Positions 8,930 through 16,321 of a stretch of DNA of 64,000 nucleotides are shown piece by piece. Within the stretch, counting starts at the first letter, position 1, and the number at the start of each line of letters is the position of its first letter. The stretch is from Lachnobacterium bovis (GTDB lineage Bacteria > Bacillota > Clostridia > Lachnospirales > Lachnospiraceae), in contig NZ_FOGW01000009.1 in NCBI RefSeq assembly GCF_900111325.1, positions 62,001 through 126,000 of the forward strand. The letters run 5' to 3'. The translations under genes and the position numbers were made by a program. Below the pieces are notes generated by a model, which made no database searches, had not been told where the DNA came from, and saw only the letters and a list, made by a program, of their open reading frames with translations.

Positions 8930-9710
8930 CTTCAGCCTTTGGTAAAATTTCTATATTAAATTTCTTAGCAAGCGCTAAACATTCTTTGTAAGTTGCAACA
9001 TCTTGAATAATTGTAGTATCGTGTGCGTCAATTCCTACAATTGCTTTGTTTCCTACTTCTCCAGCAATTTGCCAGAAAAATTCATTTGGATAATTTCTGT
9101 TCGTTGCCTTTCCTAACATATTAAATTCTAAAGGAATATTTAGTTTTTTCATTTCTTCACACAAATGTCTCATATGTTTATAGTAAATTTCTTTACTACC
9201 TGTGTAATAAATCAAATCTGGATGTGCCATGTATGTAAAGCTATCTGTTTTAGCACCTTCAATAGCTAATTCAACGTATCCTTTCAAAATTTCTTCGTTA
9301 GTAGTTTGCGCTCCTGAATAAGGTCCATTAAATTCTGTTCCAATAAAATGTTGTCCTAAAATAAGATAATCAATATCATATTCTCGACAAATATTCATTT
9401 GTTCTTCATAGAATTCTCTTATATACTCAGCTTCAAATCCAATTAAAATATCAATGTCGTTTTTATACTCCCTTTTTAGCTTATTGAGAGTATCAACATA
9501 TCCTTCTACTTCACTTAACTTCATTCTCATTGTAGAAACTTCACCATTTTTAAATGGGCAAAAAATATGATCCGAAAAACCAAACTCCTTGATTCCCATT
9601 TCAATTGCAGTCTCAACATACTCTCTTTCTGTTCCATAAGCATGTTGACATCTGTATGTGTGTGCATGTAGATTTGCTTTTAAATAATTCTTTATTTGTT
9701 CACTTTGCAT
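8913..9710 (-). CDS. PHP-domain histidinol-phosphatase (HisJ/HisK type)
   Basis: A 265-residue PHP-family phosphoesterase. The metal-binding motifs are visible: LHAHTYRC at residues 14-21, GFSDHIF near 45, a central GQHF, MAHPDLIYY, and GIDAHDT near the C-terminus. This fits histidinol-phosphatase of the HisJ/HisK type, which removes phosphate from L-histidinol phosphate, although no other his genes are nearby, so another phosphoester substrate is possible. It follows the flavoprotein gene by 13 bp, with GAGGTTAC before its ATG, so the two form an operon. Confidence 0.8.
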   Translation of the reverse strand: MQSEQIKNYLKANLHAHTYRCQHAYGTEREYVETAIEMGIKEFGFSDHIFCPFKNGEVSTMRMKLSEVEGYVDTLNKLKREYKNDIDILIGFEAEYIREFYEEQMNICREYDIDYLILGQHFIGTEFNGPYSGAQTTNEEILKGYVELAIEGAKTDSFTYMAHPDLIYYTGSKEIYYKHMRHLCEEMKKLNIPLEFNMLGKATNRNYPNEFFWQIAGEVGNKAIVGIDAHDTTIIQDVATYKECLALAKKFNIEILPKAEEKKAP

Positions 9711-9723
9711 TACGTAACCTCTT

Positions 9724-10536
9724 TTAACTATTCTTTATCTTAGTCACATAAGCCATAGCACTTTGACCTGCAACAAGTCCTTCTCCTACAGCCTTTGAAA
9801 CTTGGAGTGGTAAACCTGTACAATCACCTGCTGCATATAATCCTTCTATATTGGTCTGCATTTTCCTATCCACTTTTATATAATTGCCATCTAATTCTAT
9901 ATTAGGAAAAAGCTCGTTTGGCGCAATTGTTGGTCTTAAAATAAACACTCCATCCACCGTATATTCTACATCGGATACTTTGATTTTTTCAACCTTATCT
10001 TTGCCTTCAATTACAACTTTTTTAGGATTTTCAAAATATTCTACATTACATCCAATACCTTTTAAAAATTCTGCTTCTTTCTCATCACTTTTTCCATATC
10101 CAATTACTGCTACGTCTTTTCCTCTATACAACATTCCATCACAAGTTGCACAATAACTAACACCTTTACCTATTTTTTCTTCTTCACCTTCAAACTTCTT
10201 GCCTCTAACAATTCCACCTGTTTGAACAATTGCATACCCTTCATAAAAATCGCTTCCAGCACTAACCATCCAAGACTTACCATTTTTCATCGTATTTAAG
10301 ACTCTTGCCTCTTTAATTTCTACCCCCATATCCTTAGCATGCGAAACATAGATATCCATCAATTCCTTTCCTGTTTTTCCTGGTAAGCCTAAATAATTAT
10401 CTATTTTTTCTGCTTTCATCAATGGATTTTCTTCTAGACTAGTTCCCAAAACTAATGCGCTTCCGCCTCGTTGTCTAACATTTATTGCAGCTGACAGTCC
10501 AGCTGGTCCTGATCCTATAATAATTACATCATACAT
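9724..10536 (-). CDS. Short thioredoxin-reductase-like FAD/NAD(P)H oxidoreductase
   Basis: A 270-residue flavoprotein with the FAD motif IGSGPAGLSA at residues 6-15, the redox pair CATCDG near residue 133, a nucleotide-binding VIGYGKS and a C-terminal YAAGDCTGLP. The layout is that of TrxB, but it is about 40 residues shorter than typical thioredoxin reductases, and the second Rossmann domain appears trimmed (GYGKSDEKEAEFL in place of GGGDSAxEEA). It could reduce the thioredoxin encoded 3.5 kb away, or act on another disulfide partner. AGGAGG precedes the ATG. Confidence 0.8.
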   Translation of the reverse strand: MYDVIIIGSGPAGLSAAINVRQRGGSALVLGTSLEENPLMKAEKIDNYLGLPGKTGKELMDIYVSHAKDMGVEIKEARVLNTMKNGKSWMVSAGSDFYEGYAIVQTGGIVRGKKFEGEEEKIGKGVSYCATCDGMLYRGKDVAVIGYGKSDEKEAEFLKGIGCNVEYFENPKKVVIEGKDKVEKIKVSDVEYTVDGVFILRPTIAPNELFPNIELDGNYIKVDRKMQTNIEGLYAAGDCTGLPLQVSKAVGEGLVAGQSAMAYVTKIKNS

Positions 10537-10863
10537 GTTTTGTTTCCTCCTAATCTCTTAATTTTCATATTTTGTTATTTTTTTCTTTCAATTTATGTTA
10601 TCTTTCAATTCATGCTATAAAGCATCCTTAATTATTACATCTATTAGGGTTTGTTTATCGTAATATTTTACTATAAATATTACTCAATCGTCGTATTATT
10701 CTCCATAAACCTTTTACTACTTAAAATTCAATTGTGCACAATCTTTTTTTAGATTACTTTATTTCTTTTTATATGTCAAGATTATTTCTACTTTGTTTAT
10801 ATTTGTTTATAAATTACCGAAAAATATAATGTGAAATGAAAATATGAATGTAGGTGAACTATT
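10537..10863. other. Gene-less divergent region between flavoprotein and GGDEF-EAL genes
   Basis: AT-rich intergenic DNA of 327 bp feeding both flanking genes. It contains a perfect 12-bp palindrome ATTGTGCACAAT at 10731-10742, two near-copies of AATTGAAAGA-type sequence at about 10585-10615, and a plus-strand promoter described separately. No small ORF with a good ribosome binding site was seen. Confidence 0.6.
10803..10830 (+). promoter_or_regulatory. Promoter for GGDEF-EAL gene
   Basis: TTGTTT, a 16-bp spacer and a perfect TATAAT lie 33 bp before the TTG start codon of the following gene. The -35 is only a partial match. Confidence 0.5.
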
Positions 10864-13209
10864 TTGAACTTTAATATAAATATAGGCATTTTATTTTTTT
10901 CTTTTTTAATATTGTCAGTCTGTTTAATAAGTACATTTAAAATTCAAAAAAAAGCTGCAAGTAGCGTACGCCCTTTTATTGCAGCTGTACTTTTTATACA
11001 CATTGATACCTTTTTATTAATTGCATATAACTCTGATTGTATTGCCAATATTGCTTTTGTTCTTTACTTTATTGCAATTGATTGGACCTTGTTATCACTA
11101 TTTTTCTTTTGTTCCACATATACAAAATACATTTTTTACAAAGATGCTGTTCATAAAGTTTTAACCACGCTCACTATACTAGATTCTATTTCATTGCTTT
11201 TTAATTTTAAATTTCATCATGTTTTTAAAATAACAAATGCTCAACTTATTTTTACCCGTGGTGAGCTTTATATAACAACTTATTGGGGATTTACTTTGCA
11301 TTTTACCATAATTTTCATCATTTTAGCTTTCTCATTTGGAATATTAATATATAAAATAATAAGCACTCCATTTTCATATTTTCACAAGTACATTTTTATT
11401 GGATTGTTTGTGTTTATCTCTATAATTTTTGATTTATTACATATTTTTGAGTCATCTGATCCCATTTTACCAATAATTGGATACTCTTTTTCAGCGTTAT
11501 TAGTTTATTATTTTTCGTTTTTTTATGTTCCAAAAAGATTACTTGAATATATGCTTTCACAAGTAATATCCAATTTTTCTGATGCTATGATTTTCTGTGA
11601 TATTGATAATACTTGCATATACATGAACGATGCCGCTCTAAATTTACTTGGTCTTACTGAAAATAAGATTTATCTTAGCCAAGAAATTTTAAAAATATGG
11701 GTTAACAATCCACACCTTGGGGAAATTTCAGATGATTTTACTTGTTTTTGTTCTCGAATGGTTAATAATAAACTTTTGCATCTACAAATAGATTACCACA
11801 ACGTTTATAACAATAAAAACAAACGCATAAGTTCTTACTATCAAATTATAGATAAAACTGAATCTGTTGATATTTTGGAAAAACAACGCTATCTTGCTAT
11901 TCACGATACTGTAACTGGCGTTTATAATACAACTCATTTTTTTAAGGTTGTTAGAGACTATATTGAAGAATTCCCTCAATTTAGATATCTTGCCGTTGTT
12001 GTTTCAATCAATCAATTCAAACTTATAAATGATGTTTTTGGCTCATTCATCGGCGATGATGTCTTACATATGACAGCTACTGGTTTAAAAAAACTTAGTA
12101 AAAAACATGAAATTTTATACGGAAGAGTAAGTAGTAATAAATTCGGATTTTTAATAAAAAGAAATGAATTTAAAGACCTTGAAATTAAAGAGCTTTTTAC
12201 AAATTTAGCTGACAACTATAACAAAATATATTACCCTATCGTTTATAAAATAGGAATTTACGAAATAACAGATGATAGAATTCCTATTACCTTGATGTTT
12301 GAGCATTGTATTCAGGCTATTGAAAGTTTGAAAAATAATTACAATCACCAAATAACAAAATATAGTCAACATCTTGATAGACAGTTACTTTGGGAAAAAG
12401 AAGTTAGTGAAGGCATTACAAATGCCATTAATAATAACGAACTCCTATTGTATCTTCAACCTCAGGTTACAAAAGATGATTTAGTGGTCGGTGCCGAAGT
12501 ACTAGTTAGATGGCAACATCTTATCAAAGGCTTACTCTATCCTAATCAATTTATTCCTATATTGGAAAAGACAGGAACAATTATCGAATTAGATAAATTT
12601 ATGTGGGAAAGTAGTTGTAAATTACTATCAGATTGGAAAAAAGAAGGCCGTAAAAACCAATTAGGTGACGATTTATATCTCTCGCTTAACATTTCTCCTA
12701 TGGATTTTTACTTTTTAGATGTTCATAGTGAATTTATTCGTTTAACAAAAAAATACGATTTATCGCCTCATACACTACGTCTTGAAATTACTGAGGATGT
12801 TTTGATGAAGGATATCGATCGAAAGATTTCTGTCGTTCAAAAACTTAAAAACGATGGATTTACAATTGAAATTGATAATTTTGGAAATTCCTATACTTTT
12901 TTAAATATTTTAAAAGACTTACCTATCGATGTTTTAAAACTAGAAATGTCATTTTTATATGAAACAAGAGAACCAGAAAAAAACCACTCTATTTTAGAAC
13001 ATCTAATACATCTTGTTCGCGAACTAGGGCTAACTGTAATTACAGAAGGTATTGAAGTAAAAGAACAGGTACCATTTTTATCAAAAATGGGCTGCGATTT
13101 GTTCCAAGGTTTTTATTTTTCAACACCTCTACCTGCAGATGAATTTGAAGCTAAATATACTATTTCAACTAAAAATGCAGTTTTACCTTCTGATGAAAAA
13201 GAATTATAA
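10864..13209 (+). CDS. Membrane GGDEF-EAL cyclic-di-GMP protein with degenerate GGDEF
   Basis: A 781-residue protein starting at TTG, with TAGGTGA about 8 nt upstream. Seven hydrophobic segments fill residues 1-225 (7TM sensor-like), followed by a PAS-like stretch (235-345). The GGDEF-like domain (350-510) reads YGRVSSNKFGF where the GGDEF signature belongs, so it is probably not a cyclase. The EAL domain (525-770) keeps most catalytic residues: GAEVLVRW near 542, LSLNIS near 604, LEITED near 640, LKLEMSF near 690, ITEGIE near 725. The usual Asp-Asp pair reads Asp-Asn (IDNFGNSY near 669), which may weaken activity. Likely a phosphodiesterase or c-di-GMP receptor. Confidence 0.88.
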   Translation: MNFNINIGILFFSFLILSVCLISTFKIQKKAASSVRPFIAAVLFIHIDTFLLIAYNSDCIANIAFVLYFIAIDWTLLSLFFFCSTYTKYIFYKDAVHKVLTTLTILDSISLLFNFKFHHVFKITNAQLIFTRGELYITTYWGFTLHFTIIFIILAFSFGILIYKIISTPFSYFHKYIFIGLFVFISIIFDLLHIFESSDPILPIIGYSFSALLVYYFSFFYVPKRLLEYMLSQVISNFSDAMIFCDIDNTCIYMNDAALNLLGLTENKIYLSQEILKIWVNNPHLGEISDDFTCFCSRMVNNKLLHLQIDYHNVYNNKNKRISSYYQIIDKTESVDILEKQRYLAIHDTVTGVYNTTHFFKVVRDYIEEFPQFRYLAVVVSINQFKLINDVFGSFIGDDVLHMTATGLKKLSKKHEILYGRVSSNKFGFLIKRNEFKDLEIKELFTNLADNYNKIYYPIVYKIGIYEITDDRIPITLMFEHCIQAIESLKNNYNHQITKYSQHLDRQLLWEKEVSEGITNAINNNELLLYLQPQVTKDDLVVGAEVLVRWQHLIKGLLYPNQFIPILEKTGTIIELDKFMWESSCKLLSDWKKEGRKNQLGDDLYLSLNISPMDFYFLDVHSEFIRLTKKYDLSPHTLRLEITEDVLMKDIDRKISVVQKLKNDGFTIEIDNFGNSYTFLNILKDLPIDVLKLEMSFLYETREPEKNHSILEHLIHLVRELGLTVITEGIEVKEQVPFLSKMGCDLFQGFYFSTPLPADEFEAKYTISTKNAVLPSDEKEL

Positions 13210-13262
13210 ACTTTATCACTACTTTTATTGATATTATTTCTAATTATCGAAAACATTACAAA

Positions 13263-13293
13263 AAGGTGCAAGTTGTTGTTACTCTTGCACCTT
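13263..13293 (+). terminator. Bidirectional terminator-like hairpin after the GGDEF-EAL gene
   Basis: A perfect 10-bp stem AAGGTGCAAG/CTTGCACCTT with an 11-nt loop. It lies between the convergent GGDEF-EAL and ohrR genes. The T-tract after it is weak in both directions. Confidence 0.65.
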
Positions 13294-13344
13294 AATTTAT
13301 ATTCACACAATATTATAAACTTATATAGTTTGATTTATGACATT

Positions 13345-13417
13345 ATAACTTTATAACTTTATAACTTTCTACCATGTTCTCTATACTTCTATTTTTATCT
13401 CTATACTTCTATTTTTA
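13345..13417. repeat. Short tandem repeats between convergent genes
   Basis: Three copies of the 8-mer ATAACTTT (13345-13368), then two exact head-to-tail 20-bp copies beginning TCTCTATACTTC (13378-13417). This is simple AT-rich repeat DNA in the intergenic space downstream of ohrR. Confidence 0.8.
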
Positions 13418-13461
13418 GAACTCTTCTTAGCTTCTTTTTTTGAATTTTATCAGCTCCGATT

Positions 13462-13893
13462 TTAGAATTCTTCTAACATCTTGTACAATATTTTATATAA
13501 CATTCTCGCTTCTTCTGGCTCTAAATTGATACAACCTTTCATTTTCTGTGGAACTTCTACCGCTATATCTCTTAATGCTAAGCCACTTTGAGTTATGTTA
13601 ACATTTAACAAACGCTCATCTTCTTTACATCTTTCTCTTGTTAATAATCCTTTTGCTTCTAACTTTTTTAAAACTGGTGTAAGTGTCCCCGAATCTAAAA
13701 AAAGACACTCCCCTAATGTTTTAACATTTAATGATTTCTTTTCCCACAAAACCAACATCGTAATGTATTGTGTATATGTCAAATCAAGTTTCTCAAGTAT
13801 CGGATTATAACGTCTTATTATCTCTTTTGAACATGCATACAAGGGAAAACATAGCTGATTTTCAATTTTTAATGATTCATATTTATCACTCAT
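13462..13893 (-). CDS. ohrR: MarR/OhrR-type redox-sensing repressor
   Basis: A 143-residue winged-helix MarR-family protein. The N-terminus IENQLCFPLYACSKEI places a cysteine at residue 15, the sensing position of Bacillus OhrR, within the same NQLCF-LY context. The recognition region SGTLTPVLKKLEAKGLLTR and the wing CKEDERLLNV are typical. OhrR represses peroxide-detoxifying genes until Cys15 is oxidised. It lies 96 bp downstream of trxA on the same strand, and a palindrome resembling the OhrR operator overlaps the trxA promoter, so autoregulation is likely. GAGGTACAGA precedes the ATG. Confidence 0.88.
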   Translation of the reverse strand: MSDKYESLKIENQLCFPLYACSKEIIRRYNPILEKLDLTYTQYITMLVLWEKKSLNVKTLGECLFLDSGTLTPVLKKLEAKGLLTRERCKEDERLLNVNITQSGLALRDIAVEVPQKMKGCINLEPEEARMLYKILYKMLEEF

Positions 13894-13989
13894 TCTGTAC
13901 CTCGACTTCTTACTACCTTAAAAACTTTATCTGTATATATTATCTTTTTTCGGTATATTATAACTAGTCGTTACATTTTATATTTTTAA

Positions 13990-14301
13990 CTACTTATTTA
14001 CGAACTCAATGATTTCTTCTTTACTGTGAAAACCTACTAGTCTATCCACTTCTTTACCATCTTTAAACAAAACTAAGCATGGAATATTTGTAATAACATA
14101 TTTTTGTGCTAATACGTGATCACTATCTACATTAACTTTTCCAATTTTAAATGTATCATTTTCTTCTGCGATTTCTGATAAAACTGGCGAAAGCATTTTG
14201 CATGGGCCGCACCAATCTGCCCAAAAATCTACTAAAACAGGGCTATCTGAATTTATTACTTCCTCTTCAAAATTTGATTTTTTTATAATTAACTCTTTCA
14301 T
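13990..14301 (-). CDS. trxA: Thioredoxin
   Basis: A 103-residue single-domain thioredoxin with the active site WADWCGPCKML at residues 28-38, the conserved cis-proline context TNIPCLVLF, and the usual GK-VD pairs. It reduces protein disulfides in the cytosol and would be recycled by a thioredoxin reductase. CGGAGG precedes the ATG. It is first in an apparent operon with ohrR, which implies induction by peroxide or electrophile stress. Confidence 0.95.
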   Translation of the reverse strand: MKELIIKKSNFEEEVINSDSPVLVDFWADWCGPCKMLSPVLSEIAEENDTFKIGKVNVDSDHVLAQKYVITNIPCLVLFKDGKEVDRLVGFHSKEEIIEFVNK

Positions 14302-14332
14302 TTATTACCTCCGAACAATATCTTGTAAAAAA

Positions 14333-14361
14333 ATTGTATACAATTAATTCTTTGTTGTCAA
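14333..14361 (-). promoter_or_regulatory. Consensus promoter of trxA-ohrR with overlapping OhrR-like operator
   Basis: On the minus strand a perfect TTGACA, a 17-bp spacer and TACAAT. A perfect 14-bp palindrome AATTGTATACAATT (14332-14345) covers the -10 box. Its TACAATT/AATTGTA arms are the elements described for Bacillus OhrR operators. A bound repressor here would block RNA polymerase. Confidence 0.75.
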
Positions 14362-14592
14362 CTCCACTTCTTTTCAACACTCTCTAGTATTATAACGACA
14401 TAAATGCGCTAAAAATCTACCCTTTTGAGGTAATTGTTTTCTATGTTTTGTGTTTTTTAATTTATTTTAATTTAATTTTTATTTTATTCTATCGTTTATT
14501 CAGTCATATTTTCTTTTAAATTTTAATAAATTAACTTTTATTTCACTGATTCTTTATTTTATTTTTAATTTTTAATATGCAAGTAGAAAAAA

Positions 14593-14622
14593 ACAGTTTT
14601 AAGACAAAAAAAGACAGTTTCA
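14593..14622 (+). promoter_or_regulatory. AgrA/LytTR-type direct repeat operator (candidate)
   Basis: Two 9-bp repeats, ACAGTTTTA at 14593-14601 and ACAGTTTCA at 14614-14622, are separated by exactly 12 bp. This is the geometry of LytTR response-regulator sites such as those of AgrA. A possible -10 (TATATT) lies at 14655-14660 with a poor -35, as expected of an activator-dependent promoter. No LytTR gene is in the window. Confidence 0.45.
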
Positions 14623-14666
14623 CGTCAAAAAAATTCCAAGCTAAAATTTTGTGCTATATTATAACC

Positions 14667-14884
14667 ATAAGGAGTAACGATAGGGGAGTAAAAATAGTTA
14701 CAAATTTGGGTGTATAAATATTATAAGGGATGGAAGATCCGATTTGATTTAGGGGTAGGTCATTTCGGATTTTCTTTTGTATTTTTATTTTTATTTTACC
14801 AGCTCTTTTTTCTACTAACCTGGTGTTAGTATTTAAAACAAAAAACTGCTCTAGGATTTAAATTTTCCTAGAGCAGCTTTTTTT
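14667..14884 (+). ncRNA. Candidate structured RNA ending at a strong terminator
   Basis: Inferred transcript of about 215 nt from just after the possible -10 to the terminator. It contains several G-rich runs (AAGGAG, GGGGAG, GGGATGG, GGGGTAGG), an ATCCGA/TCGGAT stem (about 14737-14770) and an ACTAAC/GTTAGT hairpin before the terminator. A 39-codon frame opening with GTG at 14710 and ending at 14829 exists but has no ribosome binding site. No family was recognised. Confidence 0.3.
14841..14884. terminator. Strong bidirectional terminator
   Basis: An 11-bp perfect stem CTGCTCTAGGA/TCCTAGAGCAG with a 9-nt loop, a T7 run on the plus side and an A-run (T-run on the minus strand) on the other. 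It ends the NSS transporter operon from the right and the candidate RNA from the left. Confidence 0.9.
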
Positions 14885-14897
14885 ATGTAAGTACTAA

Positions 14898-16301
14898 TTA
14901 AAAAATTCCAATTGATTGTAAAAATAGTATAAACATTACAACTGGTGCAACGTATTTTATCATCACTCGATAAACAATCTTTCTTCTGAATTTTTCTCCG
15001 TTTTTACAAACTTCATTAACTACCCAATCTGGGCCGACTATCCATCCAATTAAGATTGCTGAAATACATGAAATTAATGGCATTAAGAAACTATTACTAA
15101 TATAATCCATAATGTCTAATAACTGACCATTTGATCCATTTGGCAACTTAACATCGAAATAAAGTACATTATAGCCCAAGCAAACAACAATTGAAGCAAT
15201 CATGTAAATTGCTGTTAAAATTAATGTTATTTTCTTTCTAGAAACTTTAAACAATTCCATACAATTTGCTACTAATGTTTCTAAAACAGAAATGCAGGAT
15301 GAAAGTGCTGCGAAAAATACCATTACAAAAAATACTAATCCTATGATTTTTCCAGCAATTCCCATTTCATTAAAAACTTTTGGTAATGATATAAAAATCA
15401 AACCTGGACCGGCAGACATTCCTTCTACTCCTGAGAAAACATAAATACTTGGAATAATCATTAAACCTGCAAAAAATGCTGCTGCTGTATCAAAAATTTC
15501 GATCTGAGATACTGCTTTATTTAAATCAATATCATCTTTTACATATGATCCATAAGTTATCATAATTCCCATTGAAACACTAAGTGAGAAAAACAACTGA
15601 CTCATTGCATCCAAAAGGATTTGCAAAAATTTCTTAATTGTTAATCCGTGAAAATCAGGAATAACATATACTTTGAATCCTTCTAATCCTGTTCTAGTTA
15701 CATGTTTACCATTGGCTAAGGTTACATCATGAGATAATGTCAATGAGTAAATTGCAATTCCTACAATAATCAAAAATAATCCTGGCATAATAATTTTCGA
15801 GAACTTTTCAATTCCTTTTTCAACTCCCAAAAATACAATTATGGATGTTAATGTCATAAAAAATAACATCAAAATAATTGGCGATGCCTTAGATGTGATA
15901 AAGTCCGTAAAATAATTATCTTTTATCGCATCCTTACTATTATTGGTAAGATAAATCACAATATATTTTGTAATCCATCCACCAATAATTGCATAATAGG
16001 TCATAATAAGAGCTGGAACTAAAAATGTAATATAACCTAAAAATTTCCATCCAGATTTCATTTGACCGTATGCATAAATTGAACTCATTTTGGTTTTTCG
16101 ACCTATTGCTAAATCACTAGTCAAAAGTGTAAATCCAAAAGTAAGTACTAATGCAAAATAAATAAGTAAAAATAATCCACCGCCATCTTTGGCCGTAAGG
16201 TAAGGAAATCTCCAAATATTTCCTACACCCACTGCACTTCCCGCTGCAGCCATTACAAAACCTAACTGTCCCGAAAATCCACCTTTTTTCTTATTTTTCA
16301 T
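14898..16301 (-). CDS. Sodium-dependent NSS-family transporter
   Basis: A 467-residue polytopic membrane protein of the neurotransmitter:sodium symporter family. The first helix carries the signature GSAVGVGNIWRFPYL (residues about 17-31), which forms the Na+ and substrate site in LeuT-like carriers. About 11-12 hydrophobic segments follow. It probably imports an amino acid with sodium; the substrate cannot be read from sequence. It lies 20 bp after a paralogue and has GGAGATTTAGA before the ATG. The pair looks like an old tandem duplication, with clear but incomplete similarity. Confidence 0.92.
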   Translation of the reverse strand: MKNKKKGGFSGQLGFVMAAAGSAVGVGNIWRFPYLTAKDGGGLFLLIYFALVLTFGFTLLTSDLAIGRKTKMSSIYAYGQMKSGWKFLGYITFLVPALIMTYYAIIGGWITKYIVIYLTNNSKDAIKDNYFTDFITSKASPIILMLFFMTLTSIIVFLGVEKGIEKFSKIIMPGLFLIIVGIAIYSLTLSHDVTLANGKHVTRTGLEGFKVYVIPDFHGLTIKKFLQILLDAMSQLFFSLSVSMGIMITYGSYVKDDIDLNKAVSQIEIFDTAAAFFAGLMIIPSIYVFSGVEGMSAGPGLIFISLPKVFNEMGIAGKIIGLVFFVMVFFAALSSCISVLETLVANCMELFKVSRKKITLILTAIYMIASIVVCLGYNVLYFDVKLPNGSNGQLLDIMDYISNSFLMPLISCISAILIGWIVGPDWVVNEVCKNGEKFRRKIVYRVMIKYVAPVVMFILFLQSIGIF

Positions 16302-16321
16302 TCTAAATCTCCATCTCTTTA

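Larger units (their letters stand above)
14362..14897. other. Gene-less region with candidate regulated non-coding RNA
   Basis: About 535 bp with no conventional gene. The first 220 bp are AT-rich and unremarkable. From 14593 there is a pair of AgrA/LytTR-like direct repeats, a possible -10, a G-rich structured stretch and a strong terminator; these are listed separately. Nothing here resembled a known riboswitch. Confidence 0.5.

Noticed and set aside
14680..14760. yybP-ykoY (manganese) riboswitch, because of GGGGAGTA
   Set aside because: Only that short string fits; the rest of the motif is absent and no transporter or alx-like gene follows on the plus strand.
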